This document shows, piece by piece, positions 38,477 through 46,883 of a stretch of DNA of 64,000 bases (positions are counted from its first letter, which is position 1; every line of letters begins with the position of its first letter). Origin of the DNA: Massilia sp. 9096 (GTDB lineage Bacteria; Pseudomonadota; Gammaproteobacteria; Burkholderiales; Burkholderiaceae_D); assembly GCF_000745265.1 (NCBI RefSeq), contig NZ_JQNN01000001.1, positions 4,402,001-4,466,000 of the forward strand, given 5' to 3'. A program made the translations under genes and the position numbers. Under the pieces are notes generated by a model. It saw only the letters and a program-made list of their open reading frames with translations, searched no databases and had not been told where the DNA came from.

Positions 38477-39682
38477 TCAGGCAGCGGCGCGGCGATGGTT
38501 GTTCGATACGCTTGAATAGCCGATGACGCGCGAGAATAGTTCGAGCTGCCCTTCGGTCGTGGCATCCCAACTGAAATTCTCGGCATAGCGCCGCGTCGCC
38601 GCGTGTTCCGGATAGTGATCGCGCAGCCTTTGCATTGCGTCGGCGATGCCTTGCGACGTCCGTTCCTTCATCAGTACGCCGGCTTCCGGTGTGGCGACGA
38701 CTTCCGGCGTGCCCCACACATTGCTGGCAACCACCGGCGTACCGCACGCCATCGATTCCAGCAACACGTTGGCCCAGCCTTCGCGGCTGGACGCCAGCAC
38801 CATGGCATCGGCCGCGTTGTAATACGTCTTCAGCTCGGTCTGGGCAACCGGGCCGAGGAAAGTGACGCGGTCGGCCACGCCGAGGCGTTGCGCCAGCGCT
38901 TCCAGGTTCTTGCGCTGCGGGCCGATACCGGCAATTAACAATTTAACGTCGGGCATCAAGGCCAATGCGCCGATCGTCAGGTCGTGGGCCTTGCGTGGAT
39001 CGAGCACACCGACAGAGATGATCGTAAAACCGTCGATGCCGAGCTGGGCACGCGCGGCCTGGCGGTCGGCCGGCTGAAAGCGCTGCAGATCGACACCGTT
39101 ACGCAGTGATACGATGCGCTCACCGTCAACACCCAGACCAATCATTTCATCGCGCAGGGCATTACAGACCGTAATCATGCCGGCGGCATGGCTGGCGGCC
39201 CACATCAGTTGCCTGCGCGGTAAGGCGTACTGGGGAATCAGGTTGATGTCGGTACCGCGTGCCGTCACGACCACCGGCTTGTTGAAGTATTTGCCGAGCA
39301 TGACCGCGGCAACGCCGTCCGGGTAAAAATAATGCGCATCGATGGCGTCGAAATCGTAGCCCTCATCGATGATGCGGCCAATCTCGGCCTTGCTCGCCTG
39401 CGCCAGCAGCCAGGGCGCTGCCGTCATCCCCACTTTCGGGATCACGACATAGCGCGGATGGGTTACGTCGATCTCGTAGCGTGTTTCCCTGCGCGGCACC
39501 TTGGAAAACGCTGCGTAATCGCCGAAGCGGCTGTTCGAGGAAGGGAACCAAGGCACGGGCGCCACGACTTTCGACTGCGCCTTGCCGCTGGCAAGCAAAT
39601 AACGCAGGCGGGTTTCAACAAAGATGCCATGGCTGGGCTTGACCGTGTTGGGAAACAACGTACTGAATGTGAGGAGCTTCAT
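38477..39682 (-). CDS. Glycosyltransferase, GT4 family
   Basis: 401 residues, GT-B fold, no membrane helix. The N-terminal half opens LLTFSTLFPNTVKPSHGIFVETR, the usual start of TuaC-like exopolysaccharide transferases. The C-terminal half has the donor site SREGWANVLLESMACGTPVVASNVWGTPEV, in which the E-x(7)-E motif binds the nucleotide sugar. ARGTDINLIPQY is part of the acceptor side. It is divergent from the ugd-epimerase operon, so the two may share a purpose in surface polysaccharide. The upstream DNA has a lower GC content than the window average. Confidence 0.88.
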   Translation of the reverse strand: MKLLTFSTLFPNTVKPSHGIFVETRLRYLLASGKAQSKVVAPVPWFPSSNSRFGDYAAFSKVPRRETRYEIDVTHPRYVVIPKVGMTAAPWLLAQASKAEIGRIIDEGYDFDAIDAHYFYPDGVAAVMLGKYFNKPVVVTARGTDINLIPQYALPRRQLMWAASHAAGMITVCNALRDEMIGLGVDGERIVSLRNGVDLQRFQPADRQAARAQLGIDGFTIISVGVLDPRKAHDLTIGALALMPDVKLLIAGIGPQRKNLEALAQRLGVADRVTFLGPVAQTELKTYYNAADAMVLASSREGWANVLLESMACGTPVVASNVWGTPEVVATPEAGVLMKERTSQGIADAMQRLRDHYPEHAATRRYAENFSWDATTEGQLELFSRVIGYSSVSNNHRRAAA

Positions 39683-39850
39683 GAATTCCTGACCGTGATA
39701 ATGAAGATGAGGTCGTTAAGGCCAAAGTCGATTATGTTACATAATGAAAACAAAATCTGGCGCAGCGCAGCATCTTTCTGATTTCATAGCAGAAATGTAA
39801 CGTGCGGGACATGCGTAAAAGAAATTTATGATAAATTCATCCAAGTTTAG

Positions 39851-39870
39851 CCTAGCGAAACAAAGCTAGG
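39851..39870 (+). other. Small hairpin in the leader of the UDP-sugar operon
   Basis: CCTAGC, loop GAAACAAA, GCTAGG. It lies about 80 bases before the ugd ATG with no U-tract, so it may shape the 5' leader rather than stop transcription. Function unknown. Confidence 0.35.
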
Positions 39871-39950
39871 TCACATCTTTGCGAGAGACGGCTGCCGATG
39901 CGAAATGCATGGCTGATGCCGTCGGCTTTAACGACTTATCTGTAGACACT

Positions 39951-41318
39951 ATGAAAATTTCAGTTATCGGCACGGGTTACGTCGGATTGGTATCGGGCGC
40001 TTGTTTTGCCGACGTCGGGAACACGGTGATGTGCCTGGACGTTGACGAACGCAAAATCCAGATGTTGAAGGACGGCATTATTCCAATTCACGAACCCGGC
40101 CTGGATAGCTTAGTGCAACGTAACGCCGCCGCCGGCCGGTTGCTGTTTTCATCCAGCTATGATGAAGCCGTGGAACATGCCGATATCATCTTCCTCGCCG
40201 TCGGCACGCCGCCGGACGAAGATGGCAGCGCCGACCTGACGCATATCCTTTCCGCTGCGCGCAGCGTCGGTCAGCGCCTGAACAAACCGGTCGTCGTCGT
40301 CGACAAATCGACCGTGCCGGTCGGTACTGCCGAAAAGGTCAAGCACGCCATCGCCGAGGAAGTGGACAAGCGTGGGGTCAGCGCGGTGTTCAGCGTCGTC
40401 AGCAATCCTGAATTCCTGAAGGAAGGTGCGGCGATCGACGACTTCATGAAGCCCGATCGCATCGTGGTGGGCAGTGACGATGCGGCTGCATCCAAGGCAA
40501 TGCGCAAGCTGTACGCACCTTTCAGCCGCAATCATGAAAAGTTCGTCGAGATGGACGTACGCAGCGCCGAGCTGACCAAGTATGCCGCCAACGCCATGCT
40601 GGCTACGCGGATCAGCTTCATGAACGAATTGGCGAATCTGGCTGAAGTGCTGGGCGCCGACATCGAAGCCGTGCGCATGGGTATCGGCATGGACCCGCGC
40701 ATCGGTCCGGATTTCCTCTATGCCGGCATGGGTTACGGCGGTTCCTGCTTCCCGAAGGATGTCAAGGCGCTGATCAAGACCGCCAGCGTCAATGGCCAGG
40801 AATTGCATCTGCTGACAGCCACGGAGCGTGTCAACGAAGGCCAGAAGAACGTCTTGTTCAATAAGCTGCAACGCTTCTTCGGCTCGCTCGAAGCGATGCG
40901 CGGCAAGACCATTGCATTGTGGGGCTTGTCGTTCAAACCGAATACCGACGACATGCGTGAAGCGCCGAGCCGTATTCTGATACGGGCTTTGTTCGAGGCT
41001 GGCGCCCGCGTCGTCGCCTATGACCCGGTCGCCAGTACCGAAGCCAGGCGCGTCTTGTTGGCCGAACACGGCGAAGACTTGTGCCGCGACCAGTTGCGAA
41101 TCGTCGAGTCGGCCAAGCAAGCGGTGGACGGCGCGGACGTGCTGGTGCTGGTCACGGAGTGGAAAGAATTCCGCGCGCCCGATCTCCTGTTCCTGGCCGA
41201 AAACCTGAAAATGAAAGCGGTATTCGACGGACGCAATATCTACGATCCGGAAGCTTTTGCGGCTGCCGGTTTGTCGTATGAAGGCATCGGACGACGCTCG
41301 AAGCGAGTCGAACCATGA
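39951..41318 (+). CDS. ugd: UDP-glucose 6-dehydrogenase
   Basis: 455 residues. The Rossmann start [21 protein letters not shown] binds NAD, and the catalytic Cys is in [30 protein letters not shown] and the [19 protein letters not shown] segment are typical. It oxidises UDP-glucose twice to UDP-glucuronate. The ATG at 39951 fits the family; the frame extends upstream without homology. Its TGA overlaps the next ATG (ATGA at 41315-41318). Codon use is slightly less GC-rich than that of neighbouring blocks. It supplies the substrate for the next two gene products. Confidence 0.95.
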   Translation: MKISVIGTGYVGLVSGACFADVGNTVMCLDVDERKIQMLKDGIIPIHEPGLDSLVQRNAAAGRLLFSSSYDEAVEHADIIFLAVGTPPDEDGSADLTHILSAARSVGQRLNKPVVVVDKSTVPVGTAEKVKHAIAEEVDKRGVSAVFSVVSNPEFLKEGAAIDDFMKPDRIVVGSDDAAASKAMRKLYAPFSRNHEKFVEMDVRSAELTKYAANAMLATRISFMNELANLAEVLGADIEAVRMGIGMDPRIGPDFLYAGMGYGGSCFPKDVKALIKTASVNGQELHLLTATERVNEGQKNVLFNKLQRFFGSLEAMRGKTIALWGLSFKPNTDDMREAPSRILIRALFEAGARVVAYDPVASTEARRVLLAEHGEDLCRDQLRIVESAKQAVDGADVLVLVTEWKEFRAPDLLFLAENLKMKAVFDGRNIYDPEAFAAAGLSYEGIGRRSKRVEP

Positions 41319-42343
41319 ACCCGAGCCTTGATTCCCTCTCGAATTCGAGCCAACAACGCATTCTCGTTACCGGTGCGGCAGGCTTCGTCGGCAGCGCCGT
41401 GGCGGCACGCCTGGCCAGCATGGGCTACACCGTGTTCGGCTGCGACAACTTCAACGATTATTACGATCCGGCGCTCAAGCGGCATCGGGTCGAGGCCTTG
41501 CTGAAGCCGGCCGGGGTGGCTTGCGAGCAGATCGAGCTGAGCGATGGCGAGCAGACCGCCGCGCTGTTCGATCGGGTCAAGCCGACCCTGGTCGTCCACT
41601 TGGCGGCACAGGCAGGCGTGCGCTATTCGCTACAGAATCCGGCGGTGTATGTGCAAGCCAATATGGTGGCATTCGGCCATATTCTGGAAGCCAGCCGCAA
41701 ACATGCCGTCGGCCACTTGCTGTACGCTAGCAGCAGCAGTGTCTATGGCGCGAATGCCAAGACGCCGTTCAGCGAGAGCGACCAGACCGACGCACCGGTA
41801 TCGCTGTATGCCGCGACCAAAAAGGCCAACGAACTGATGGCGCATACCTACAGCCATCTGTACGGCATCCCCGCCACCGGGTTGCGTTTCTTCACGGTCT
41901 ACGGCCCGTGGGGACGACCGGACATGGCTTACTTCAGCTTTGCCCGCAAAATGCTGGCTGGTGAAAAAATCCCCGTGTTCGCCGAGGGCAAGCTGTACCG
42001 CGACTTCACCTACATCGACGATATCGTGGAAGGCGTCATCCGCCTGCTGTTCAAGCCGTCGATCCAGGACGGTAAGCCGCCGCATTCGGTCTTCAACATC
42101 GGCAATAACCAGCCAGTGCAGGTGCTGGACTTCATTCGGACGCTGGAAAACGCCTTCGACGTCAAAGCAGAGCTGGATTTTCAGCCAATGCAGCCAGGCG
42201 ATGTGCCGGCCACGCATGCCGACACCAGCAAGCTGCAAGCGTGGGTTGGCTACAAGCCGACGACGTCGCTGGAGACAGGCTTGCGTGAATTTGCGCGGTG
42301 GTATAATCACGCCACACGTGCAAATGTTTCCTATCTGAAATGA
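41315..42343 (+). CDS. NAD-dependent epimerase, likely UDP-glucuronate 4-epimerase
   Basis: 342 residues, extended short-chain dehydrogenase. [19 protein letters not shown] binds NAD, the Tyr-Lys pair is in [20 protein letters not shown], and [21 protein letters not shown] is the substrate signature typical of UDP-glucuronate 4-epimerases (CapI/Gae-type). It would turn UDP-glucuronate into UDP-galacturonate. It overlaps ugd by 4 bases and the next gene by 4 bases, so all three are translationally coupled. Confidence 0.88.
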   Translation: MNPSLDSLSNSSQQRILVTGAAGFVGSAVAARLASMGYTVFGCDNFNDYYDPALKRHRVEALLKPAGVACEQIELSDGEQTAALFDRVKPTLVVHLAAQAGVRYSLQNPAVYVQANMVAFGHILEASRKHAVGHLLYASSSSVYGANAKTPFSESDQTDAPVSLYAATKKANELMAHTYSHLYGIPATGLRFFTVYGPWGRPDMAYFSFARKMLAGEKIPVFAEGKLYRDFTYIDDIVEGVIRLLFKPSIQDGKPPHSVFNIGNNQPVQVLDFIRTLENAFDVKAELDFQPMQPGDVPATHADTSKLQAWVGYKPTTSLETGLREFARWYNHATRANVSYLK

Positions 42344-43380
42344 AAAAAGTCCTCATCCTCGGCGTCAACGGTTTCATCGGTCACCACCTGTCCAAGCGTA
42401 TTCTTGAGACGACCGATTGGGAAGTGTATGGCATGGATATGCAAAACGAGCGCATCACTGAGCTGCTCGACCATCCGCGCATGCATTTCTTTGAAGGCGA
42501 TATCACGATCAATAAAGAATGGGTCGAGTACCACGTCAAGAAATGCGACGTGATCCTGCCGCTAGTGGCGATTGCCACGCCATCGACCTATGTCAAGGAT
42601 CCGTTGCGCGTCTTCGAGCTGGACTTTGAAGCCAACCTGCCGATCGTGCGCTCGGCTGCGAAATACAAGAAACACCTGATCTTCCCGTCGACCTCGGAAG
42701 TGTACGGCATGAGCCCCGACGCCGAATTCGACCCCGAAAACTCGGAATTGGTCTATGGCCCGATCAACAAGCCGCGCTGGATATATGCCTGCGCCAAGCA
42801 GCTGATGGACCGTGTGATCTGGGGCTACGGCATGGAAGGCTTGAACTTCACGCTGTTCCGTCCATTCAATTGGATCGGCGCCGGCCTGGACTCGATCCAT
42901 ACCCCGAAAGAGGGTTCGTCCCGCGTGCTGACGCAATTCCTCGGCCATATCGTGCGCGGTGAGCCGATCCAGCTCGTCGACGGTGGTCAGCAAAAGCGTT
43001 CGTTTACTTATGTGGACGACGGCGTCGACGCACTGATGAAGATTATCGAGAACAAGGACGGCAAAGCGACCGGCCAGATCTTTAACGTCGGTAACCCGGT
43101 CAACAATTATTCGATCCGCGAGCTGGCCGACATGATGCTGAAACTCGCTGCCGAGTATCCGGAATACCGCGAGACCGCCAAGCAGGTCAAGCTGGTCGAG
43201 ACCAGCTCGGGCGCCTACTACGGCACGGGTTACCAGGACGTGCAGAACCGTGTGCCGAAGATCGAAAATACGGTCTCGGAACTGGGTTGGAAGCCGCAAG
43301 TGTCGATGCAGGATGCATTGGCCAAGATCTTTGAATCGTACAAAGACAACCTGGGCGATGCAAAACAGCTCAATTCCTGA
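42340..43380 (+). CDS. UDP-glucuronate decarboxylase/UDP-pentose synthase, ArnA-dehydrogenase-like
   Basis: 346 residues with GVNGFIGHHLSKRIL (NAD site), FPSTSEVYGMSPDAEFDPE and IYACAKQLMDRVIWGYG (Tyr-Lys). FNWIGAGLDSIHTPKEGSSR is characteristic of the C-terminal domain of ArnA and of the bifunctional UDP-4-keto-pentose/UDP-xylose synthase group. It oxidatively decarboxylates UDP-glucuronate. The product could be UDP-xylose or the 4-keto precursor of aminoarabinose; no ArnB, ArnC or ArnT lies next to it. Third gene of the coupled cassette; a strong terminator follows. Confidence 0.85.
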   Translation: MKKVLILGVNGFIGHHLSKRILETTDWEVYGMDMQNERITELLDHPRMHFFEGDITINKEWVEYHVKKCDVILPLVAIATPSTYVKDPLRVFELDFEANLPIVRSAAKYKKHLIFPSTSEVYGMSPDAEFDPENSELVYGPINKPRWIYACAKQLMDRVIWGYGMEGLNFTLFRPFNWIGAGLDSIHTPKEGSSRVLTQFLGHIVRGEPIQLVDGGQQKRSFTYVDDGVDALMKIIENKDGKATGQIFNVGNPVNNYSIRELADMMLKLAAEYPEYRETAKQVKLVETSSGAYYGTGYQDVQNRVPKIENTVSELGWKPQVSMQDALAKIFESYKDNLGDAKQLNS

Positions 43381-43400
43381 GCACGCGCGTTTCCATGACA

Positions 43401-43425
43401 AAGGCTGCTTCGGCAGCCTTTTTTA
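43401..43425 (+). terminator. Rho-independent terminator after the UDP-sugar operon
   Basis: AAGGCTGC, tetraloop TTCG, GCAGCCTT, followed by six T. It sits 20 bases after the stop of the last gene. Confidence 0.9.
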
Positions 43426-43587
43426 TTGGCATGAGACTGACGTGTAAATACAAATTCGAGGTTGGTGTAAATCCGTGTATCGCACCGCAAACGGCAGGTA
43501 AGTAATTGTAAGAGTGGGGCAAGTGGGCAGGGTGCCCGCCTATAGTGATCTCAGTTTTTCTCTCTCTCCACTCTTGAAGTGGTCTTT

Positions 43588-43615
43588 GCCCACGGTCCCC
43601 ACCGTGGGCTTTTTT
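43588..43615 (+). terminator. Terminator-like hairpin 20 bases before the Spy-like gene
   Basis: GCCCACGGT, loop CCCC, ACCGTGGGC, then six T. A perfect nine-base stem with U-tract, but it lies upstream of the ATG at 43636 and well beyond the previous terminator, so it could stop transcripts before the gene (attenuation) or end a short leader or small RNA. Confidence 0.75.
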
Positions 43616-43635
43616 ATGTCCAGGAGCTGTATCGT

Positions 43636-44214
43636 ATGACAATGCGGATGTCCACCCGGATCGCCCGGGCCTGCCTGTTCGCACTCGCCCTCGGTGGCGC
43701 CGTGCCTTCGTTTGCCGTGCCCATCATGGACATGCGTGCCGAAGACCTGGTGCCGATGACGTCCGAACTCAAGCAGACGCTGAACCTGACCGACAACCAG
43801 CAGACCTTGTTCAGCCAGGTCGAAAACCGCAGCCGCGCCATCCTGCGCGAGCGCCTGCACCGGCGCGAAGCGCTGCAGGACCAGGCCAAAGCGATCCTGG
43901 CCAAGCCGGACGTCGAGCTGCGCGACCTGAACAAGCTGGTCGAAGCCGAAGGCGCGGCGTCCACAGCGGAAGACAAGCAGCTGCGCGAACTCTGGCTCGG
44001 CTTTAACGATGCGCTCGACGACAAGCAGCGCCATCAGGTCGCGGTCCTGCTGAACGAGCAATTGATGCGCGTGGTGCCGGAAGGCCGCCCAGCCGGCGAG
44101 CACGGCAGCGGAGAGGGCGCAGGGCGCGGCACGGGCGGCCGCGGACGCCGTGGCGGCATGGGCGGCGGTGGCATGGGCGGACCCGGCGGCGGCAGCGTGA
44201 ATATCGGCGGCTGA
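43636..44214 (+). CDS. Spy/CpxP-like periplasmic protein with Gly-rich tail
   Basis: 192 residues. A signal peptide (ACLFALALGGAVPSFA) precedes an all-helical region: LKQTLNLTDNQQTLFSQVEN resembles the L-T-x-x-Q repeats of Spy and CpxP chaperones, repeated as LDDKQRHQVAVLLNEQL. The last 45 residues are almost only Gly, Arg and Met (GGRGRRGGMGGGGMGG) and look disordered. Spy proteins hold unfolded envelope proteins or respond to metal. The start at 43636 has AGGAGCTGTATCG upstream; two further in-frame ATGs follow closely. It stands alone between two terminators. Confidence 0.7.
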   Translation: MTMRMSTRIARACLFALALGGAVPSFAVPIMDMRAEDLVPMTSELKQTLNLTDNQQTLFSQVENRSRAILRERLHRREALQDQAKAILAKPDVELRDLNKLVEAEGAASTAEDKQLRELWLGFNDALDDKQRHQVAVLLNEQLMRVVPEGRPAGEHGSGEGAGRGTGGRGRRGGMGGGGMGGPGGGSVNIGG

Positions 44215-44294
44215 TGCCCGATCTTAAGCGCAGTCGACTAGACAAGCGCCCCTGCTGCGTGAACGAAAACACGGAAATGACGCACTGAAATCAG

Positions 44295-44330
44295 GCCGCA
44301 GGCGCTTTTTTGGCGCCTGCGGCTGTTCCT
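44295..44330 (+). terminator. Hairpin after the Spy-like gene
   Basis: GCCGCAGGCGC, loop TTTTTTG, GCGCCTGCGGC: a perfect 11-base stem, then TGTTCCTT. The U-tract is weak, so termination is likely but not certain. Confidence 0.6.
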
Positions 44331-44760
44331 TATGTATCAAAATGTAACAACAGCGATCCGAGCGTGTTGACGCCATGCTGAACGGCTAGAATTTATTCGA
44401 TCTGGGCAGCAAGTCTTTGGTTTGCCGCCCGTAACGAATGGGCGCACGCTCGCATAACAACGATAGCCAATGAGCACACTGATCCCGATCGCCTGCCTGG
44501 TCCATGCCAGGCACGGTGGGATACGCAGGCCTGCTGGCCCGGACCTCGACCGGCGCCATGTTCTTTCCGCTCCGCGCACGTGCGACCGCACGCGCGCGCG
44601 ACACCGATTCCCTCACGCAGGCGCTGCCAACACGCCGCACACACCTGCATGAAATGAAACTGTAATGACAAGACAACAGCCCGGTTTACGGCGGACTTGG
44701 CTGTGTTAAATTTGCCGATGGCCAAAAGCCGCTCTTTTCCCTGATACCGAGGACTTCCTT
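44331..44760. other. Non-coding gap before the M13 peptidase array
   Basis: About 430 bases with no convincing gene. Short open frames on both strands have atypical composition and no ribosome site. The last 80 bases should hold the promoter of the first M13 gene, and the ribosome site GAGGACTTCCTT precedes its GTG. No repeats or RNA genes were recognised. Confidence 0.45.
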
Positions 44761-46809
44761 GTGAAACGATACCTTCTGAGTACCCTGACCCTGTCCATGC
44801 TGGCCGCATTCGCGAGCGCTGCGGACAACGTCGCGACCGGCGCCGCTACCGCGAGCGCATCCGGCATCGACACGCAGTACATCGATTCGAGCGTGCGCGC
44901 TCAGGATGACTTCTTCCGTTACCTGAACGGCAAGTGGCTGCAGACTACGGAAATCCCCTCGGACCGCTCGAGCGCCGGCACCTTCATCCAGCTGCGCGAG
45001 GACACCGTCCCGCAGCTGCGCGGCATCATCGAAGCCGACCAGGCGGCGCATCCGAAGGCCGGCAGCGACGCGAAGAAGATCGCCGACCTGTACACCAGTT
45101 TCATGGACGAGAAGAAGCTCGAGACGCTCGGCTACAAGCCGCTCGCGGGCGAACTGCAGCGCATCCGCGCGCTGAAGGACAAGAAGGGCGTGCCGGCGCT
45201 GGCCGCGCACCTGTCGGAGATCGGCGTGACGACCCCGTACGGCATCGGCGTGGCGCAGGACGCCAAGGAGTCGACCAAGTACGCGACCTACATCCGCCAG
45301 AGCGGCCTGGGCATGCCGGACCGGGACTACTACCTCAAGACCGACGACCCGAAGATGGTCGACACCAAGGCCAAATACCAGCAACTGGTCGCCACGACGC
45401 TGTCGCTGGCCGGCGACAAGGACGCCGATGCGAAAGCCAAGCAGATCGTCGCGTTCGAGACCGAGCTGGCGCAGGCCCAATGGACCAAGGTCGAGCTGCG
45501 TGATCCGACCAAGAGCTACAACAAGATGGATGTGGCCAAGCTCGACGAGCTGACCCCGGGCTACGACTGGAAGGCCGCGCTGGCCGCCTCCGGCGTGGGC
45601 AACAAGGTCGACTACGTGATCGTCGGCCAGCCGAGCTACCTGACCGGCCTCAACCAGATCCTGGCCAAGACCGACGTCGACACCCTGAAGGCCTATTTCC
45701 AGTGGCAGCTGCTGCGCGCCTACTCGCCCTACCTGTCGCAGGGCTTCGTCGACGCCAACTTCGACTTCTACGGCAAGACCCTGACCGGCGTGACCGAGAA
45801 CCGTCCGCGCTGGAAGCGTGCGGTGGCGACCGTCGAAGGCGACCTGGGCGAAGCCCTGGGCCGCGAATACGTCGCCAAGTACTTCCCGCCGGAGCGCAAG
45901 GCGCGCATGGACGAGATGGTCAAGAACATCCTGGCCGCCTATAAGGAGTCGATCAACAACCTCGACTGGATGGGACCGGAGACCAAGAAGGAAGCGCAGG
46001 CCAAGCTGGCCACGTTCAATCCGAAGATCGGCTACCCGACCAAGTGGCGCGACTACACCAAGCTGGCGATCAAGTCGGACGACCTGGTCGGCAACGAGAT
46101 GCGCGCCTCGCTCTTCGAGCACCAGCGCAACATCAACAAGCTGGGCAAGCCGGTCGACCGCGAAGAGTGGGGCATGACGCCGCAGACCGTCAACGCCTAC
46201 TACAACTCGCGCATGAACGAGATCGTGTTCCCGGCCGCGATCCTGCAGCCGCCGTTCTTCAACATGGCCGCCGACGACGCCGTCAACTACGGCGCGATCG
46301 GCGCCGTGATCGGCCACGAGATCGGCCACGGCTTCGACGACAAGGGTTCGCAGTCGGATGGCCAGGGCAACCTGCGCAACTGGTGGACCGCCGACGACCT
46401 GGCCCGCTTCAAGGCCAAGACCGACATGCTGGTCAAGCAGTACGACGCCTTCGAGCCGGTGCCGGGCTACCACGTGAACGGCGCGCTGACGCTGGGCGAG
46501 AACATCGGCGACAACTCCGGCCTGTCGATCGCCTACAAAGCCTACAAGATCTCGCTGCACGGCCAGCAGGCCCCGGTGATCGACGGCTTGACCGGCGACC
46601 AGCGCTTCTTCATGGGCTTCGGCCAGGTGTGGCGCTCGAAGATGCGCGACGCCGCCCAGATCGTGCAGGTCAAGACCGACCCGCACTCGCCGGGCCAGTT
46701 CCGCGCCAACGGCACGCTGCGCAACCAGGCCGCGTTCTACGACGCGTTCGGCGTCAAGCCGGGCGACAAGATGTACCTGAAGCCGGAAGACCGCGTCACC
46801 ATCTGGTAA
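44761..46809 (+). CDS. M13 family zinc metallopeptidase, copy 1
   Basis: 682 residues, exported (LSTLTLSMLAAFASAADN). The neprilysin-type catalytic core has VIGHEIGHGFDD with the HExxH zinc site, the third ligand Glu in LTLGENIGDNSGLS, and the substrate-binding NAYYNSRMNEIVFPAAILQPP. The C-terminal CxxW of eukaryotic relatives is replaced by DRVTIW. It should cleave oligopeptides in the periplasm. It starts at GTG 44761. It differs from copies 2 and 3 in having GHEIGHG where they have GHEISHG, so it is the more distant paralogue of the three. A GC-rich hairpin follows. Confidence 0.93.
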   Translation: MKRYLLSTLTLSMLAAFASAADNVATGAATASASGIDTQYIDSSVRAQDDFFRYLNGKWLQTTEIPSDRSSAGTFIQLREDTVPQLRGIIEADQAAHPKAGSDAKKIADLYTSFMDEKKLETLGYKPLAGELQRIRALKDKKGVPALAAHLSEIGVTTPYGIGVAQDAKESTKYATYIRQSGLGMPDRDYYLKTDDPKMVDTKAKYQQLVATTLSLAGDKDADAKAKQIVAFETELAQAQWTKVELRDPTKSYNKMDVAKLDELTPGYDWKAALAASGVGNKVDYVIVGQPSYLTGLNQILAKTDVDTLKAYFQWQLLRAYSPYLSQGFVDANFDFYGKTLTGVTENRPRWKRAVATVEGDLGEALGREYVAKYFPPERKARMDEMVKNILAAYKESINNLDWMGPETKKEAQAKLATFNPKIGYPTKWRDYTKLAIKSDDLVGNEMRASLFEHQRNINKLGKPVDREEWGMTPQTVNAYYNSRMNEIVFPAAILQPPFFNMAADDAVNYGAIGAVIGHEIGHGFDDKGSQSDGQGNLRNWWTADDLARFKAKTDMLVKQYDAFEPVPGYHVNGALTLGENIGDNSGLSIAYKAYKISLHGQQAPVIDGLTGDQRFFMGFGQVWRSKMRDAAQIVQVKTDPHSPGQFRANGTLRNQAAFYDAFGVKPGDKMYLKPEDRVTIW

Positions 46810-46819
46810 TCTAGGCCTT

Positions 46820-46846
46820 GAGGCGCCCGGGCGGGCGCCTCGTCAC
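46820..46846 (+). terminator. GC hairpin between M13 copies 1 and 2
   Basis: GAGGCGCCC, loop GGGC, GGGCGCCTC: nine-base perfect stem without a clear U-tract. It may stabilise the 3' end or weakly terminate. Confidence 0.5.
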
Positions 46847-46883
46847 TTATAACTAAACATCCCTGAACGGAGATGCAGAGAAC

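Noticed and set aside
43440..43615. Possible 6S or other known small RNA
   Set aside because: I could not match the conserved bulged-duplex pattern of 6S RNA. Only the terminator-like hairpin is certain, so it is reported as such.
44393..44809. 138-codon minus-strand frame in the gap before the M13 array
   Set aside because: It runs into the promoter and signal-peptide DNA of the first M13 gene, has no ribosome site and unusual Cys/Trp/Arg composition.
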